From Parcubacteria group bacterium GW2011_GWA2_47_8b (GTDB taxonomy: Bacteria > Patescibacteriota > Minisyncoccia > UBA6257 > WO2-44-18): a stretch of DNA of 16,989 nt. Below the pieces are notes generated by a model, which ran no database searches, was not told the DNA's origin, and saw nothing but the letters and a program-made list of their open reading frames with translations. Position 1 is the stretch's first letter; every line of letters starts with the position of its first letter. The stretch lies in NCBI GenBank assembly GCA_001003205.1, contig LCOU01000009.1, forward strand, positions 1-16,989, given 5' to 3'. The position numbers were made by a program, and so were the translations under genes. Positions 6,031 to 14,248 of the stretch are shown here, in pieces.

Positions 6031-7462
6031 AAACGCTAGGCAAAAAGTATTTACCGGTTTGCTGGCCCTAAGCGTGCTATTTTCTAACATTGGGCTGTTG
6101 CTTGCACCTAAAAAAGCTGCGGCCGTCCTTCCCGTGCACGATACGCCGCTGTTTTTGTTGACTGCGAAAATAGCGGGGCTTGACGCGGTAGAGGCAAAAT
6201 TTGACCTATTTAAATGGCTGCAGGAGTTCGCTCTAAGCACCCTAAAAAAGCGGGTTCTGGACGTAATGGTTGACCAGGTAGTTGCGTCCATTCAGGGCGG
6301 AGGAAAGCCTCAATTCGTTACTGACTGGAAGGGCTTTTTACAGGACGCGAGCCAAGCCGCAATCGGCGATTTCGCGCAGGAATTCGGCGCGGGTTTTCTG
6401 TGCGCGCCCTTTAGTTTTCAGCTCCAGCTAAGCCTGTTGAAAGTGCCAAAATTCAGTCAAAAAGCGACTTGCACCTTGGATAAAATCGTAAAAAACATTC
6501 AGGAATTTCGGAATGATTTTCGCAAAGGCGGCTGGATTGCCTTCGGGGCGTCTTGGCAGCCGCAAAATAATTTTTACGGCGCCTTGATAATGGCGCTCCA
6601 GGAATTGGAAATCCGGAAAGAGGCGGCGGCCTTTGCCGCGCAAAATGAGGCGCAAGCCGGAGGCGGATTCTTGTCAACTAAAAAATGCGATATAGATCCC
6701 GTCACCGGAAAAGAGGTCAGGTGCAAAGTTACCACTCCCGGATCTGCTGTTGGCGGCGTTGTAACCAAAGCTCTTGGCGCCGACTTTGATTTCATAGTTA
6801 ATGCCCAACAGCTAGGCGAGTATGTCGGCGCAATTGTCAACGCTTTAATCAACCGGCTGTTTACCGAAGGATTGGCCGCCGTCAAAGGCACCAGCAATAA
6901 AAACATTCTGGACACCGCCACTATAAGCTACAACCAGGTCACCGCCAATGCTTTTATACAAAACAAACAAATACTTTTAGACAAGATTGATAGTACGCTA
7001 ACGCCTCGTCAGCAAGGCCAGGTAGTTGTGGATACAACGGTTCAAAATCTGGTCCAGTATCAGGAAGATTTACAAAAACTCTATTCGGACTTCTCTTCTT
7101 TGAGTAAACAAGAGTGTCTCGTGCCGGGTAGCGGATTAATAAACGTCAGTTCGGAAAAGGGAAATATTTTGACGGAAGTGGCCAACGCCAGCACCACTAT
7201 TTCGCAAATTTCTGCCGGAACGGCGGACAACAAAGCCATAGTTGATAAATTGACGCCGATTAGGGCGGAGATGGCCGCCTTGCCGGCCACGGAAACCGGG
7301 CTGGCGCGCGTCGCGGCAATTGATAACGAGATTTCGGGCAGTCTGGATTCGGACGCCGCCATTGCTTTCAGGGCAGCGGCCGACGTTAAAGCTGATGAAG
7401 TTAACGCCGACATTAAGGCCAAGCTTGACGCCTTCAATAAAGATTTAAGAGCATGCCGGTAA
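6014..7462 (+). CDS. Unrecognised exported protein of the secretion-like cluster
   Basis: A 482-residue protein from ATG 6014; the frame is also open from ATG 5999. I prefer 6014 because MAFLSKNARQKVFTGLLALS gives a normal signal peptide, with a likely cut after KKAAA (about 37). The mature part is helical and contains several cysteines (FLCAPF, ATCTL, KKCDIDP...VRCKV, QECLVP and the final RACR). These could form disulfides outside the cell. A hydrophobic stretch at about 270-295 (LGEYVGAIVNALINRLF) may associate with membrane. The C-terminal third is alanine-rich and coiled-coil-like. No family is recognised, though proteins of this look sit beside VirB6/VirB4-like genes in other Patescibacteria, from general knowledge. 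It starts inside the previous gene and overlaps the VirB6-like gene by 10 bases, which argues for translational coupling. Confidence 0.85.
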   Translation: MAFLSKNARQKVFTGLLALSVLFSNIGLLLAPKKAAAVLPVHDTPLFLLTAKIAGLDAVEAKFDLFKWLQEFALSTLKKRVLDVMVDQVVASIQGGGKPQFVTDWKGFLQDASQAAIGDFAQEFGAGFLCAPFSFQLQLSLLKVPKFSQKATCTLDKIVKNIQEFRNDFRKGGWIAFGASWQPQNNFYGALIMALQELEIRKEAAAFAAQNEAQAGGGFLSTKKCDIDPVTGKEVRCKVTTPGSAVGGVVTKALGADFDFIVNAQQLGEYVGAIVNALINRLFTEGLAAVKGTSNKNILDTATISYNQVTANAFIQNKQILLDKIDSTLTPRQQGQVVVDTTVQNLVQYQEDLQKLYSDFSSLSKQECLVPGSGLINVSSEKGNILTEVANASTTISQISAGTADNKAIVDKLTPIRAEMAALPATETGLARVAAIDNEISGSLDSDAAIAFRAAADVKADEVNADIKAKLDAFNKDLRACR

Positions 7463-9378
7463 ACCCATTAATTAAAAAAATATCGCTTGCGCTGATTATT
7501 GGAGCGATTTTGATTTTGCCTTTTGCCGCTTTTGCCGAAGAGCAGGCAGCCGCGGGAGCGACGGCAGCCGCAACCGGAGAGCCGGCGCAATTTTCCTGCG
7601 GCTGGGATGTCTTTTGTCATATGTCAAAGTTTTTCAATTGGGCCTCGTTGTTCATCGGCTATTTGATTGGCTACGTTGCCGGATTATTTATGTCCCTGGC
7701 AGTCGGTTTTATACAGATTTTGATCAATCTCGGATCGCAAATTATGGCGAGCCCCCTGGTCACCGAGGGTTTTAAAATCAGTTTAAATATTGCCAATCTC
7801 GGATTCGTACTTGCTATCATCGTAATCGCCTATACCACGATTTTCCGGGTAGCCGGCTACGAAACAAAAGCCTTATTGCAAAAACTTATTATAGCGGCGC
7901 TTTTGATTAATTTCAGCTTCGCGATTGCCGGAGTGGTGATAGATTTCAACAACGTTTTCGGTAATTTCTTCATAAGCGCCGTCAGCGGCGGGAATATAAG
8001 TACTTTCGGCACCAACCTTGCCAATTCATTAAGCGTTCAAAGACTAACCGGAATTACGCCCGGAACCGCGGGAGTCGGAGGGGAGATTCTCAAAGCTACC
8101 GCTAGTTATTTCGCGACTTTTGCTTCAGTAGCGGCAACAGCCATATTCAGCGTTGTGATAGTAATCGTATTTTTCGCCTTGGCTTTTATGCTCTTGATCC
8201 GCTATTTAATAATTACTTTTCTCCTAATTGTTATGCCGATTGCTTGGCTTTCGTGGGTATTTCCGAAAATGGGCCATATTTGGAGCGAGTGGTGGGGCAC
8301 GTTTTTTAAATGGAATTTCTTTTTCCCGGCGGTATCTTTTTTCCTTTATTTGGGCATACTCACCTCCCAAAAAATTGGGCAACTTGTTGCAAGCGGCAGT
8401 GCTAATTCGGCAGCATTGGGCACGGCAGACACTTTCATGGGATTGCAGGCCAATACCACAATCGGCTTTCTTAATATATTGGTTCAGGTTGGTATTTTGG
8501 TCGGCGGTTTAATGATGGCGCAACGGCTGGGAATTCGCGGCGCCGACGGGGCAATGAAGGCTTTTGGAAGCGCCAAGAATATGATTATCGGGGCAACGGG
8601 TAAGGCGGTGCGTGTGGGAGCGGGGGGAAATATCGCCGCTGGCATGCTCTATAAGAAAGGCGGCGTAGTTGAGAAGACGGCGGGCCTTCTGGCCAGAACG
8701 CCACTGAAGGGTGCAGCAGCTGGTCTATTTAACCTGGCCGCGCAACGTCAGCAAAATGTAACCAGCCTACAAAAAGACGAATTCAGCAAAGACAGCAACG
8801 ATGCCTTAACAACGAAATTCAACCAATTTACTACGGATAAATTCCGCAGGGCTGGCCTAGTAAACGAATTGGTGAAGAGGGGTCTTGATAAAAAAGTGGA
8901 TGGCGGGCGCCTTGATGCCTATCTGGGAGACGCGAGAGACATGGGAGCGACCAGGGATATTTTGGATAACGCTCCGCATTATGCCGGCAGGGTCGCCAAT
9001 TTAGCGGAAATGCAGAAGAAGGATCCGACGATCACTAAAGAAAATTACCAAGAAAAAGCCATTGAAGCGGCGATGGACAAATTCAAGCCGGGCAAAACGG
9101 ATTCGCTTTCACCCGACGCAATAGAAAAAATCGCCCGTTACTTCCGCAAAGGCCATCGCGAACGCCTGGCCAAGGAGGGTAGCATTGACCAATTAAGAGC
9201 AGTGGAAAGAGTCGCGGAAAAATTAATCAAAGAAGGCAAGGAGAATGACCCGCTGGTTGAGTTTGCGCGAAATAACCCCTCTGTGCAGCAAGTAGTAATA
9301 AAGCCGGTGATAGTAACAAAGCCGATAATAGAGGTCGTTGAAACAAGGAGAAAAGAGGGCCCAAATGTTGGAATTTAA
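7453..9378 (+). CDS. VirB6/TrbL-like polytopic membrane protein of a type IV secretion-like system
   Basis: A 641-residue protein. It has a signal peptide (1-28, ending AFA) and a Cys-containing external segment (CGWDVFCHM, about 49-57). A bundle of roughly six membrane segments between about 60 and 360 follows, including FVLAIIVIAYTTIF, FSVVIVIVFFALAFMLLIRYLIITFLLIVMPIAWLSWVF and ILVQVGILVGGLMMA. This arrangement is that of the VirB6 channel subunit, and VMPIAWLSWVFP plus the following Trp-rich segment are typical of the patescibacterial version. Residues about 365-641 form a long, charged, mostly helical cytoplasmic tail without recognised domains, ending in a Val/Ile/Lys-rich stretch. It is followed after 10 bases by the PrgI fusion gene. 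Confidence 0.85.
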   Translation: MPVNPLIKKISLALIIGAILILPFAAFAEEQAAAGATAAATGEPAQFSCGWDVFCHMSKFFNWASLFIGYLIGYVAGLFMSLAVGFIQILINLGSQIMASPLVTEGFKISLNIANLGFVLAIIVIAYTTIFRVAGYETKALLQKLIIAALLINFSFAIAGVVIDFNNVFGNFFISAVSGGNISTFGTNLANSLSVQRLTGITPGTAGVGGEILKATASYFATFASVAATAIFSVVIVIVFFALAFMLLIRYLIITFLLIVMPIAWLSWVFPKMGHIWSEWWGTFFKWNFFFPAVSFFLYLGILTSQKIGQLVASGSANSAALGTADTFMGLQANTTIGFLNILVQVGILVGGLMMAQRLGIRGADGAMKAFGSAKNMIIGATGKAVRVGAGGNIAAGMLYKKGGVVEKTAGLLARTPLKGAAAGLFNLAAQRQQNVTSLQKDEFSKDSNDALTTKFNQFTTDKFRRAGLVNELVKRGLDKKVDGGRLDAYLGDARDMGATRDILDNAPHYAGRVANLAEMQKKDPTITKENYQEKAIEAAMDKFKPGKTDSLSPDAIEKIARYFRKGHRERLAKEGSIDQLRAVERVAEKLIKEGKENDPLVEFARNNPSVQQVVIKPVIVTKPIIEVVETRRKEGPNVGI

Positions 9379-9388
9379 AACATAATTT

Positions 9389-10246
9389 ATGGCAGAAACA
9401 AAAACCACAATTATAGAATTCTTGGATCTCTCCGAACCGATAAGGACCTGGCTGGCATCCTCGGAAATTGTTTACGTAATTGTAGATATAAACCGCAAAC
9501 TTAATTTCAAGGGAGAAAAAATGCGCGTCATACCAACTCTGGTTCTGCGGCTGGTTCTCAACGATTTGCCGCCGGAAAATTTCGTTTCCGAACTCGGCGA
9601 TAAACTGGGCCTTAGTTTTTCGGCCGCTAAAATACTTGCCCAAGAAATTGAAGAAAGGGTTTTGCGGCCAATTGAGGTTCCTCTGCGAAATGAAATCGGT
9701 ATTGATATTAAGGCGATTTACTTGAACGCTGAACAATCAGCGCCGACTCCTCCGTCTCCCGCGCCGTCTTTTTCAGTGGAGCGTCCTGTCCCTATCCGCA
9801 CTGTTACGCCGCCAGTGCCGGCGCCACGACCATACGTGCCGCCCCCCACAAATAATATGCAATTTCAAGTTCCTCAATTTATAGAAACGGAGAGCAAGCT
9901 AGTCGGCCCGCTAACGCTGAAGCAATTTATTTATCTCGGCGTCGCCGGCCTGATAAGTTTTGGTTTGTTTTTCGTCCTCAAGACCTTCGTCTGGGCGATG
10001 GCTACGATATTGCTTGGAATTATTGCCGCTTCTCTCGCCTTTATTAAGTACAATGGCCGCCCGCTGGTGGTGATTCTCCAAAGCGCGCTTGCCTACCTCT
10101 GGAAGCCAAAATTGTATCTGTGGCAAAAACAGGAACAAAAAATAGAGGAGAAAGAAATGAAAGTTCCGGAGGAGGGGACGGTTTCTAAGCTGAAAAATAT
10201 GTGGCTGAACCTCATCACCAAAAAACCGCCGGTTAACAAGCTATAA
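9389..10246 (+). CDS. Fusion of an unknown N-terminal domain to a PrgI-family membrane protein
   Basis: A 285-residue protein. PrgI proteins are small two-helix membrane subunits of Gram-positive type IV secretion systems, equivalent to VirB3. Here residues about 157-246 are PrgI-like: the block starting MQFQVPQFIETESKL, helix FIYLGVAGLISFGLFFVL (180-197), helix VWAMATILLGIIAASLAFI (201-219), then RPLVVILQSALAYLWKPKLYLW. An internal ATG at 9857 marks the exact place where a stand-alone PrgI would begin. In front is an alpha/beta-looking domain (1-113, with VIPTLVLRLVLNDLP and a helix-rich second half). A proline-rich linker follows (117-153). A basic, Lys/Glu-rich tail ends the protein. The order VirB6 - PrgI - VirB4 is standard for this machine. 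Confidence 0.85.
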   Translation: MAETKTTIIEFLDLSEPIRTWLASSEIVYVIVDINRKLNFKGEKMRVIPTLVLRLVLNDLPPENFVSELGDKLGLSFSAAKILAQEIEERVLRPIEVPLRNEIGIDIKAIYLNAEQSAPTPPSPAPSFSVERPVPIRTVTPPVPAPRPYVPPPTNNMQFQVPQFIETESKLVGPLTLKQFIYLGVAGLISFGLFFVLKTFVWAMATILLGIIAASLAFIKYNGRPLVVILQSALAYLWKPKLYLWQKQEQKIEEKEMKVPEEGTVSKLKNMWLNLITKKPPVNKL

Positions 10247-10247
10247 T
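10242..10247 (+). promoter_or_regulatory. Candidate -10 element upstream of the virB4-like gene
   Basis: TATAAT overlaps the stop codon of the PrgI fusion gene and lies 14 bases before ATG 10262. No convincing -35 is seen, and the hexamer may simply reflect the stop codon context. Confidence 0.25.
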
Positions 10248-10261
10248 ATATGTAGGGCACT

Positions 10262-10378
10262 ATGGCAAAAGAATCCCAACCAACACAAAAGTTTATAGAC
10301 ATCCAAAGCGTTCGTGAAAACACGCTAATTCTTAAGAACGGCTCGCTCCGCAAAATTTTGATGGTTCACGACGTTTGA
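10262..10378 (+). pseudogene. Detached N-terminal piece of the VirB4-like ATPase gene
   Basis: A 38-codon frame starting MAKESQPTQKFIDIQSVREN and ending at TGA 10376-10378. The DNA then continues one frame away as the ATPase. From memory of the family, patescibacterial VirB4/TraC proteins start this way (MAK...TQKFVDI...I..G...LKDGSLRAVLMV) and then have some 35-40 more residues before HSRRLNIEDYLKKL. Here KILMV joins almost directly to the codons for SRRLNIEDYL in a different frame. The middle is thus missing and the frame is broken. This may be a real deletion or an assembly error. Confidence 0.7.
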
Positions 10379-12525
10379 ATATTGAGGATTATCTAAAAAA
10401 ACTGGACACCCGACAATCGGAAGAGGAAAACGACCTTTTGAAAACACAGATAGCCGGTTATCGGGAATTTGTCGCAAGTTTTGTCGGCCAGAATCCGATT
10501 ATGTCCAAAACGTTTTTCGTGGTGGTCCCGCTTGATCCTATTCAAATTCCCGGCGGCGCTTCTGGTATTGCCACGAAGCTCTTTGGCGCTTTCAAGAAAA
10601 GCTCCGCCCAACCGGCGCAAGACCAAGAAAAAGATTTTCAGCACAACCTACTTCAGCTAAACCAGAGGGTGGACAGAGTAATGAACGGACTGACTGGGAT
10701 CGGCTTGCAGGCGGCGGTTTTGGACGATTCAACCATCATTGAGCTTTTCTACAATCTGTATAATCCGGAGTCAGTTGAAAAAAGAGGATTGGCCATTGCT
10801 AAAGAGAGCGGACGCGAACGGGCCATTACCGACATCATTGCCCCGCCGGCAATGGAGATGAGTTCCAGCTATCTCAAACTTGGGAATAAATTCGCCAAAA
10901 CGATATTCGTCTTCACCTACCCGCGCTACCTTGCCAGCGGCTGGTTTTCTCCGATTATCAATTTGGCCGATCTCTTGGATATTTCCATTTTCATCCACCC
11001 CGTAGATACCGCCTTGGCGCTGAAGAATCTGCGCAAAAAAGCCGCTCAAGTGCAGGCGGAATTGATGGAGCAGGAAGAAAAGGGAATGGTGCGAAACCCC
11101 ATACTGGAAACCGCCTTCCAGGATATAGAATCCCTCCGCGACTCTCTTCAGCAGGGGCAAGAGCACCTATTTAATGTAGGCGTCTACATTACTATATATG
11201 CCGACACGCTGGAGAATCTTAATAAGCTGGAGGCGCAAATAAATTCCGTTTTGGAAAGTAAGCTCATCTACGCCAAAAGCGCGATTTTCCAGCAAGTGGA
11301 AGGACTAAGCTCAACCCTGCCCATCGGCCGCGACCATCTGCTAATCCACGCCCCCCTCAATTCCGGCCCGGTTTCTTCTTTCTTCCCGTTTGTTTCCGCT
11401 AACCTTACCTCCGATGAAGGAATTTTGTACGGCATTAACCGGCACAATAACACCCTGGTAATCTTTGACCGATTTTCGCTGGAGAATGCCAATATGGTGA
11501 TTTTCGCAAAATCCGGCGCCGGTAAATCCTATGCCACTAAGCTGGAAGCCCTGCGATTGCTGATGACAGGCACCGATGTCTTGATAGTGGACCCCGAAAA
11601 CGAATACGAACAGCTCGCAAAAACTGTCGGCGGCAGTTTCTTCAAAATTTCGCTTGCTTCCGACAATCACATCAACCCATTTGATATTCCCATCGTGCCG
11701 ACAGGAGAAAATCCGGCGGATGTTCTTAAATCTCACATAGTCAATCTGGCCGGCCTGCTTAAATTAATGCTCGGCGAAATGACTCCCGAAGAGGAGGCGC
11801 TTCTTGACCGGGCGATTTCGGAAACTTACGCCGCTTTTGATATCGTGCCGGGCAAGGATTTCTCAAAGACACAGCCGCCGCTTTTGGAAAATCTGCAGAC
11901 GGTTCTGGAAAATATGGAGGGCGGCCGCGAGTTGGCTGAACGTCTTTACCGATTTACTAAGGGAAGCTACGCCGGATTTACTAATCGCCCGACTAATATT
12001 GATATTCGCAACCGGATGATAGTTTTCTCTATCCGTGATTTGGAAGACGAATTAAGACCGGTGGCGATGTATATAATTTTGAATTTCATTTGGAATCTGG
12101 TTCGGGCGGAACTTAAAAAACGGGTGATGATAATTGATGAAGCGTGGTGGATGATGAAATACAAAGACGGCGCGTCCTTTCTTTTCGGACTGGTGAAACG
12201 CGCCAGAAAATATTTCCTGGGAATTTCCACTATCACTCAGGACGTGGAAGATTTCTTGAATTCGGCATACGGCCGCCCGATTATCACCAACTCCTCGCTT
12301 CAGATACTACTGAAACAATCGCCGGCAATGATTGAAGGCGTAGCAAAAACATTTAACCTAACAGAGGCGGAAAAGGGATTGCTGTTGGAGGCGGTGGTCG
12401 GCCAGGGATTGTTTTTTGCCGGCCCGAACCATGTCGCCATCCAAATTATCGCCTCCTACACCGAAGATAAAGTAATCACCACGAAGCCCGAACAAATTTT
12501 AGAGGAAACCAACCCGCAAACATGA
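10375..12525 (+). CDS. virB4: VirB4/TraC-like type IV secretion ATPase, N-terminally truncated
   Basis: A motor ATPase that would power pilus assembly or substrate transport at the inner membrane. The frame gives 716 residues from TTG 10375, but this is not a convincing natural start: the codons before it (SRR) also match the family. Walker A is AKSGAGKS (378-385), Walker B VMIIDEA (584-590), followed by the conserved RARKYFLGISTITQDVEDF and SSLQILLKQSP (sensor region). The N-terminal half is the VirB4 membrane-proximal domain (FFVVVPLDP about 47-55, FIHPVDTALALKNLRKK). The N-terminal piece lies at 10262-10378 in another frame with some codons lost. Initiation at TTG 10375 or at ATG 10501 (MSKTFFVVV) might still make a protein with an intact ATPase core. 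The stop overlaps the next start (ATGA). Confidence 0.92.
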   Translation: MNIEDYLKKLDTRQSEEENDLLKTQIAGYREFVASFVGQNPIMSKTFFVVVPLDPIQIPGGASGIATKLFGAFKKSSAQPAQDQEKDFQHNLLQLNQRVDRVMNGLTGIGLQAAVLDDSTIIELFYNLYNPESVEKRGLAIAKESGRERAITDIIAPPAMEMSSSYLKLGNKFAKTIFVFTYPRYLASGWFSPIINLADLLDISIFIHPVDTALALKNLRKKAAQVQAELMEQEEKGMVRNPILETAFQDIESLRDSLQQGQEHLFNVGVYITIYADTLENLNKLEAQINSVLESKLIYAKSAIFQQVEGLSSTLPIGRDHLLIHAPLNSGPVSSFFPFVSANLTSDEGILYGINRHNNTLVIFDRFSLENANMVIFAKSGAGKSYATKLEALRLLMTGTDVLIVDPENEYEQLAKTVGGSFFKISLASDNHINPFDIPIVPTGENPADVLKSHIVNLAGLLKLMLGEMTPEEEALLDRAISETYAAFDIVPGKDFSKTQPPLLENLQTVLENMEGGRELAERLYRFTKGSYAGFTNRPTNIDIRNRMIVFSIRDLEDELRPVAMYIILNFIWNLVRAELKKRVMIIDEAWWMMKYKDGASFLFGLVKRARKYFLGISTITQDVEDFLNSAYGRPIITNSSLQILLKQSPAMIEGVAKTFNLTEAEKGLLLEAVVGQGLFFAGPNHVAIQIIASYTEDKVITTKPEQILEETNPQT

Positions 12526-12905
12526 ATCAGCAACCAAAAATTTCATTGCCGGAAGCGTTTCTTTTGACGGCTTACATTGCCCTTACCGACGTTGTTGGTA
12601 TCGTTTTGGTGCTTTTTGCTCTTGACGACTTCTTTATTATTGACGCCATGACTTTTCCGGTAACTCAAATCTATTTCAGGATGAAAGGCGTATCTAAAGC
12701 AGGACTTGACTTGACCATGAACCTTGCGGAGGTAATTCCATATGTCGGGGCCCTGCCCCTCCGGACAATAGGCGTAATTATGGTTATTTGGGCTGATCAT
12801 CATCCGGCGGGCGGCGGCGCCCAGGTCACCCAAAAAGCCGCCCAGGTCACATCTATTAAGAATCCCAAAGGAGCGCTGGTTGCCAAAACATCGGCAGTAA
12901 AATGA
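12522..12905 (+). CDS. Small hydrophobic membrane protein of the cluster, function unknown
   Basis: A 127-residue protein with two or three membrane segments: LLTAYIALTDVVGIVLVLFAL (about 14-34), a possible second near FFIIDAMTFPVTQIYF, and VIPYVGALPLRTIGVIMVIWA (about 71-91). A cytoplasmic Lys-rich tail follows. The tail contains a short repeat (AQVTQKAAQVTS), coded by two GCCCAGGTCAC copies 21 bases apart. Its start overlaps the stop of the ATPase gene (ATGA), and its stop overlaps the next start the same way. Translation is therefore probably coupled and the protein is likely a component of the same complex. No family is recognised. Confidence 0.85.
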   Translation: MNQQPKISLPEAFLLTAYIALTDVVGIVLVLFALDDFFIIDAMTFPVTQIYFRMKGVSKAGLDLTMNLAEVIPYVGALPLRTIGVIMVIWADHHPAGGGAQVTQKAAQVTSIKNPKGALVAKTSAVK

Positions 12906-13546
12906 TTAAAACTTTAGCAAATATTTTGACGATTTCGGCTATTGGCTATGCTGTTTTGGCTTCTGGCCAGACCACGCCGGAATTTATGCTGACTTGGAAA
13001 GCGGCTAACTACGCGCCACCGGAATATCAGGGCAGGGTTTTTCCGGCAAGCGACACCAGAGTGGATGTTGCACTGGAACTGATAGACAGCGGAAGACTGG
13101 CCGACCTCTCCGGGGTAAATGTTCGGTGGTATGCAAACAACAGTTTGCAAAAATCCGGCGCGGGTTTGAAAAATTTCACCTTTAATGCAGACGGCGTGCG
13201 CGGCGATCAGGCGATCCGTGTTGTCATCAACGGCTACCGCGGCTTGGCCTTGGAAAAAACAGTAACCATAGCACTCGCCTCGCCGGAAGTTGTAATAGAC
13301 GGCGGCCCAAATACATTCCGGGCTCTTCCGTATTTCTTCAATTTCGGCGATGTCCGCAAGGCGGATTTCACCTGGTCAGCCAACGGAGCCGAAGTTGCCG
13401 GCGATCCGAATAGTCCCGATGTTTTGTTGTTGGACACGCGAGACCTCGCCCCCGGAACGGAAATTTCCCTTGAAGCCACTATTAAAAATGTTTTTCGCGC
13501 CTTGGAATCGGCGAGTGAATCAATAAGATTTTCTACACCGCAATGA
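12902..13546 (+). CDS. Exported protein with Ig-like/PKD-like beta-sandwich domains
   Basis: A 214-residue protein with an N-terminal signal peptide (about 1-22, MIKTLANILTISAIGYAVLA). The mature part looks like two beta-sandwich domains. The first is about 30-130 (VDVALELID... VNVRWYANN... AIRVVINGYRG... KTVTIAL) and the second about 135-214 (ADFTWSANGAEV... LEATIKNVFR... SIRF). The W-x-x-N/D-G pattern and alternating strands are those of Ig-like or PKD-like folds. Exact family membership cannot be read by eye. Such domains usually mediate protein-protein contacts on the cell surface. It is placed between a membrane protein and the pilin with ATGA overlaps on both sides, so it probably forms an external part of the pilus or secretion machine. 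Confidence 0.82.
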   Translation: MIKTLANILTISAIGYAVLASGQTTPEFMLTWKAANYAPPEYQGRVFPASDTRVDVALELIDSGRLADLSGVNVRWYANNSLQKSGAGLKNFTFNADGVRGDQAIRVVINGYRGLALEKTVTIALASPEVVIDGGPNTFRALPYFFNFGDVRKADFTWSANGAEVAGDPNSPDVLLLDTRDLAPGTEISLEATIKNVFRALESASESIRFSTPQ

Positions 13547-14247
13547 AAAAACTAATTTTTATAATTTTCGTTTTGCTGCTACTCGCTTCCGCCAGTGTGA
13601 CGCTTGCCCAAACGACCCTAACCGTCCCGATACCGGGAGGCCCGAGCCAAATTGCCAATCCCGCGCAGTATATCAGAACCGTTTACCAGTTCAGTCTCGG
13701 CTTCGGCGGATTGGCGGCAATGGGAATAATAGTTTTCGCCGCCATCAAACGGATAGTTTCCGCCGGTAATGTCGCGCAAGTGGGCGATGCCAACGATATG
13801 ATAAAACAGGCGGTGATCGGCCTGGTCCTTTTATTCTCGGCTTTTCTTATTCTCTACACTATTAATCCGAATCTAGTTTCTTTGAAGCTTGAAACGTTAG
13901 AAGGTATTGTTCTAGATCCCGTGGCGGGAGAAAGCTTTTTGAATAAAATCAATGCTCTAAACGCCTTGGCTATTCAGTCAAACAAAGCGGCGGGGACGGC
14001 CGCGGCTTTGCAAGTTGCCGCCAATCAAGTTCAAGCTTACAAATGCTTGCATTATGACGAACTGGGGCTGTCGAAAACTTCTACTCTCACAAAAGATAAT
14101 TACTGCGATGAGAGCGACAAGGCGGTAAAAACGCAAAGGGATCAGCTCAAGCAGTTGGCGGCCGCAAAGGAAACGCTGGTTGGGGCCCGGATAAAACTAA
14201 CCGAATTGCAAGGCGGCGCGATAAAGATAGATAACCAAACTTTATAA
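13543..14247 (+). CDS. VirB2/TrbC-like pilin with a long C-terminal extension
   Basis: A 234-residue protein. A signal peptide (1-22, ending LAQ) is followed by a VirB2-like core: QYIRTVYQFSLGFGGLAAMGIIVFAAIKRIV (membrane helix about 50-70), a short polar loop GNVAQVGDANDMIKQ, and AVIGLVLLFSAFLILYTINPNLV (about 87-109). The two-helix hairpin with a glycine-rich first helix and polar loop is the usual pilin layout, and ILYTINPNLV is characteristic of patescibacterial members. Unusually, about 125 more residues follow: alanine-rich helices, two cysteines (KCLHYDELG and NYCDES) and a basic coiled-coil-like end. Ordinary VirB2 pilins end soon after the second helix. The extension could decorate the fibre or make this a membrane subunit rather than the main pilin. 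Confidence 0.8.
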   Translation: MKKLIFIIFVLLLLASASVTLAQTTLTVPIPGGPSQIANPAQYIRTVYQFSLGFGGLAAMGIIVFAAIKRIVSAGNVAQVGDANDMIKQAVIGLVLLFSAFLILYTINPNLVSLKLETLEGIVLDPVAGESFLNKINALNALAIQSNKAAGTAAALQVAANQVQAYKCLHYDELGLSKTSTLTKDNYCDESDKAVKTQRDQLKQLAAAKETLVGARIKLTELQGGAIKIDNQTL

Positions 14248-14248
14248 T

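Noticed and set aside
9227..9736. 169-codon minus-strand frame over the VirB6-PrgI junction
   Set aside because: Overlaps two well-supported plus-strand genes and has low-complexity, Tyr/Leu-rich shadow sequence.
10771..11736. Minus-strand open frames opposite the VirB4-like gene
   Set aside because: Composition follows the shadow of the conserved plus-strand ATPase; no motifs or start signals.
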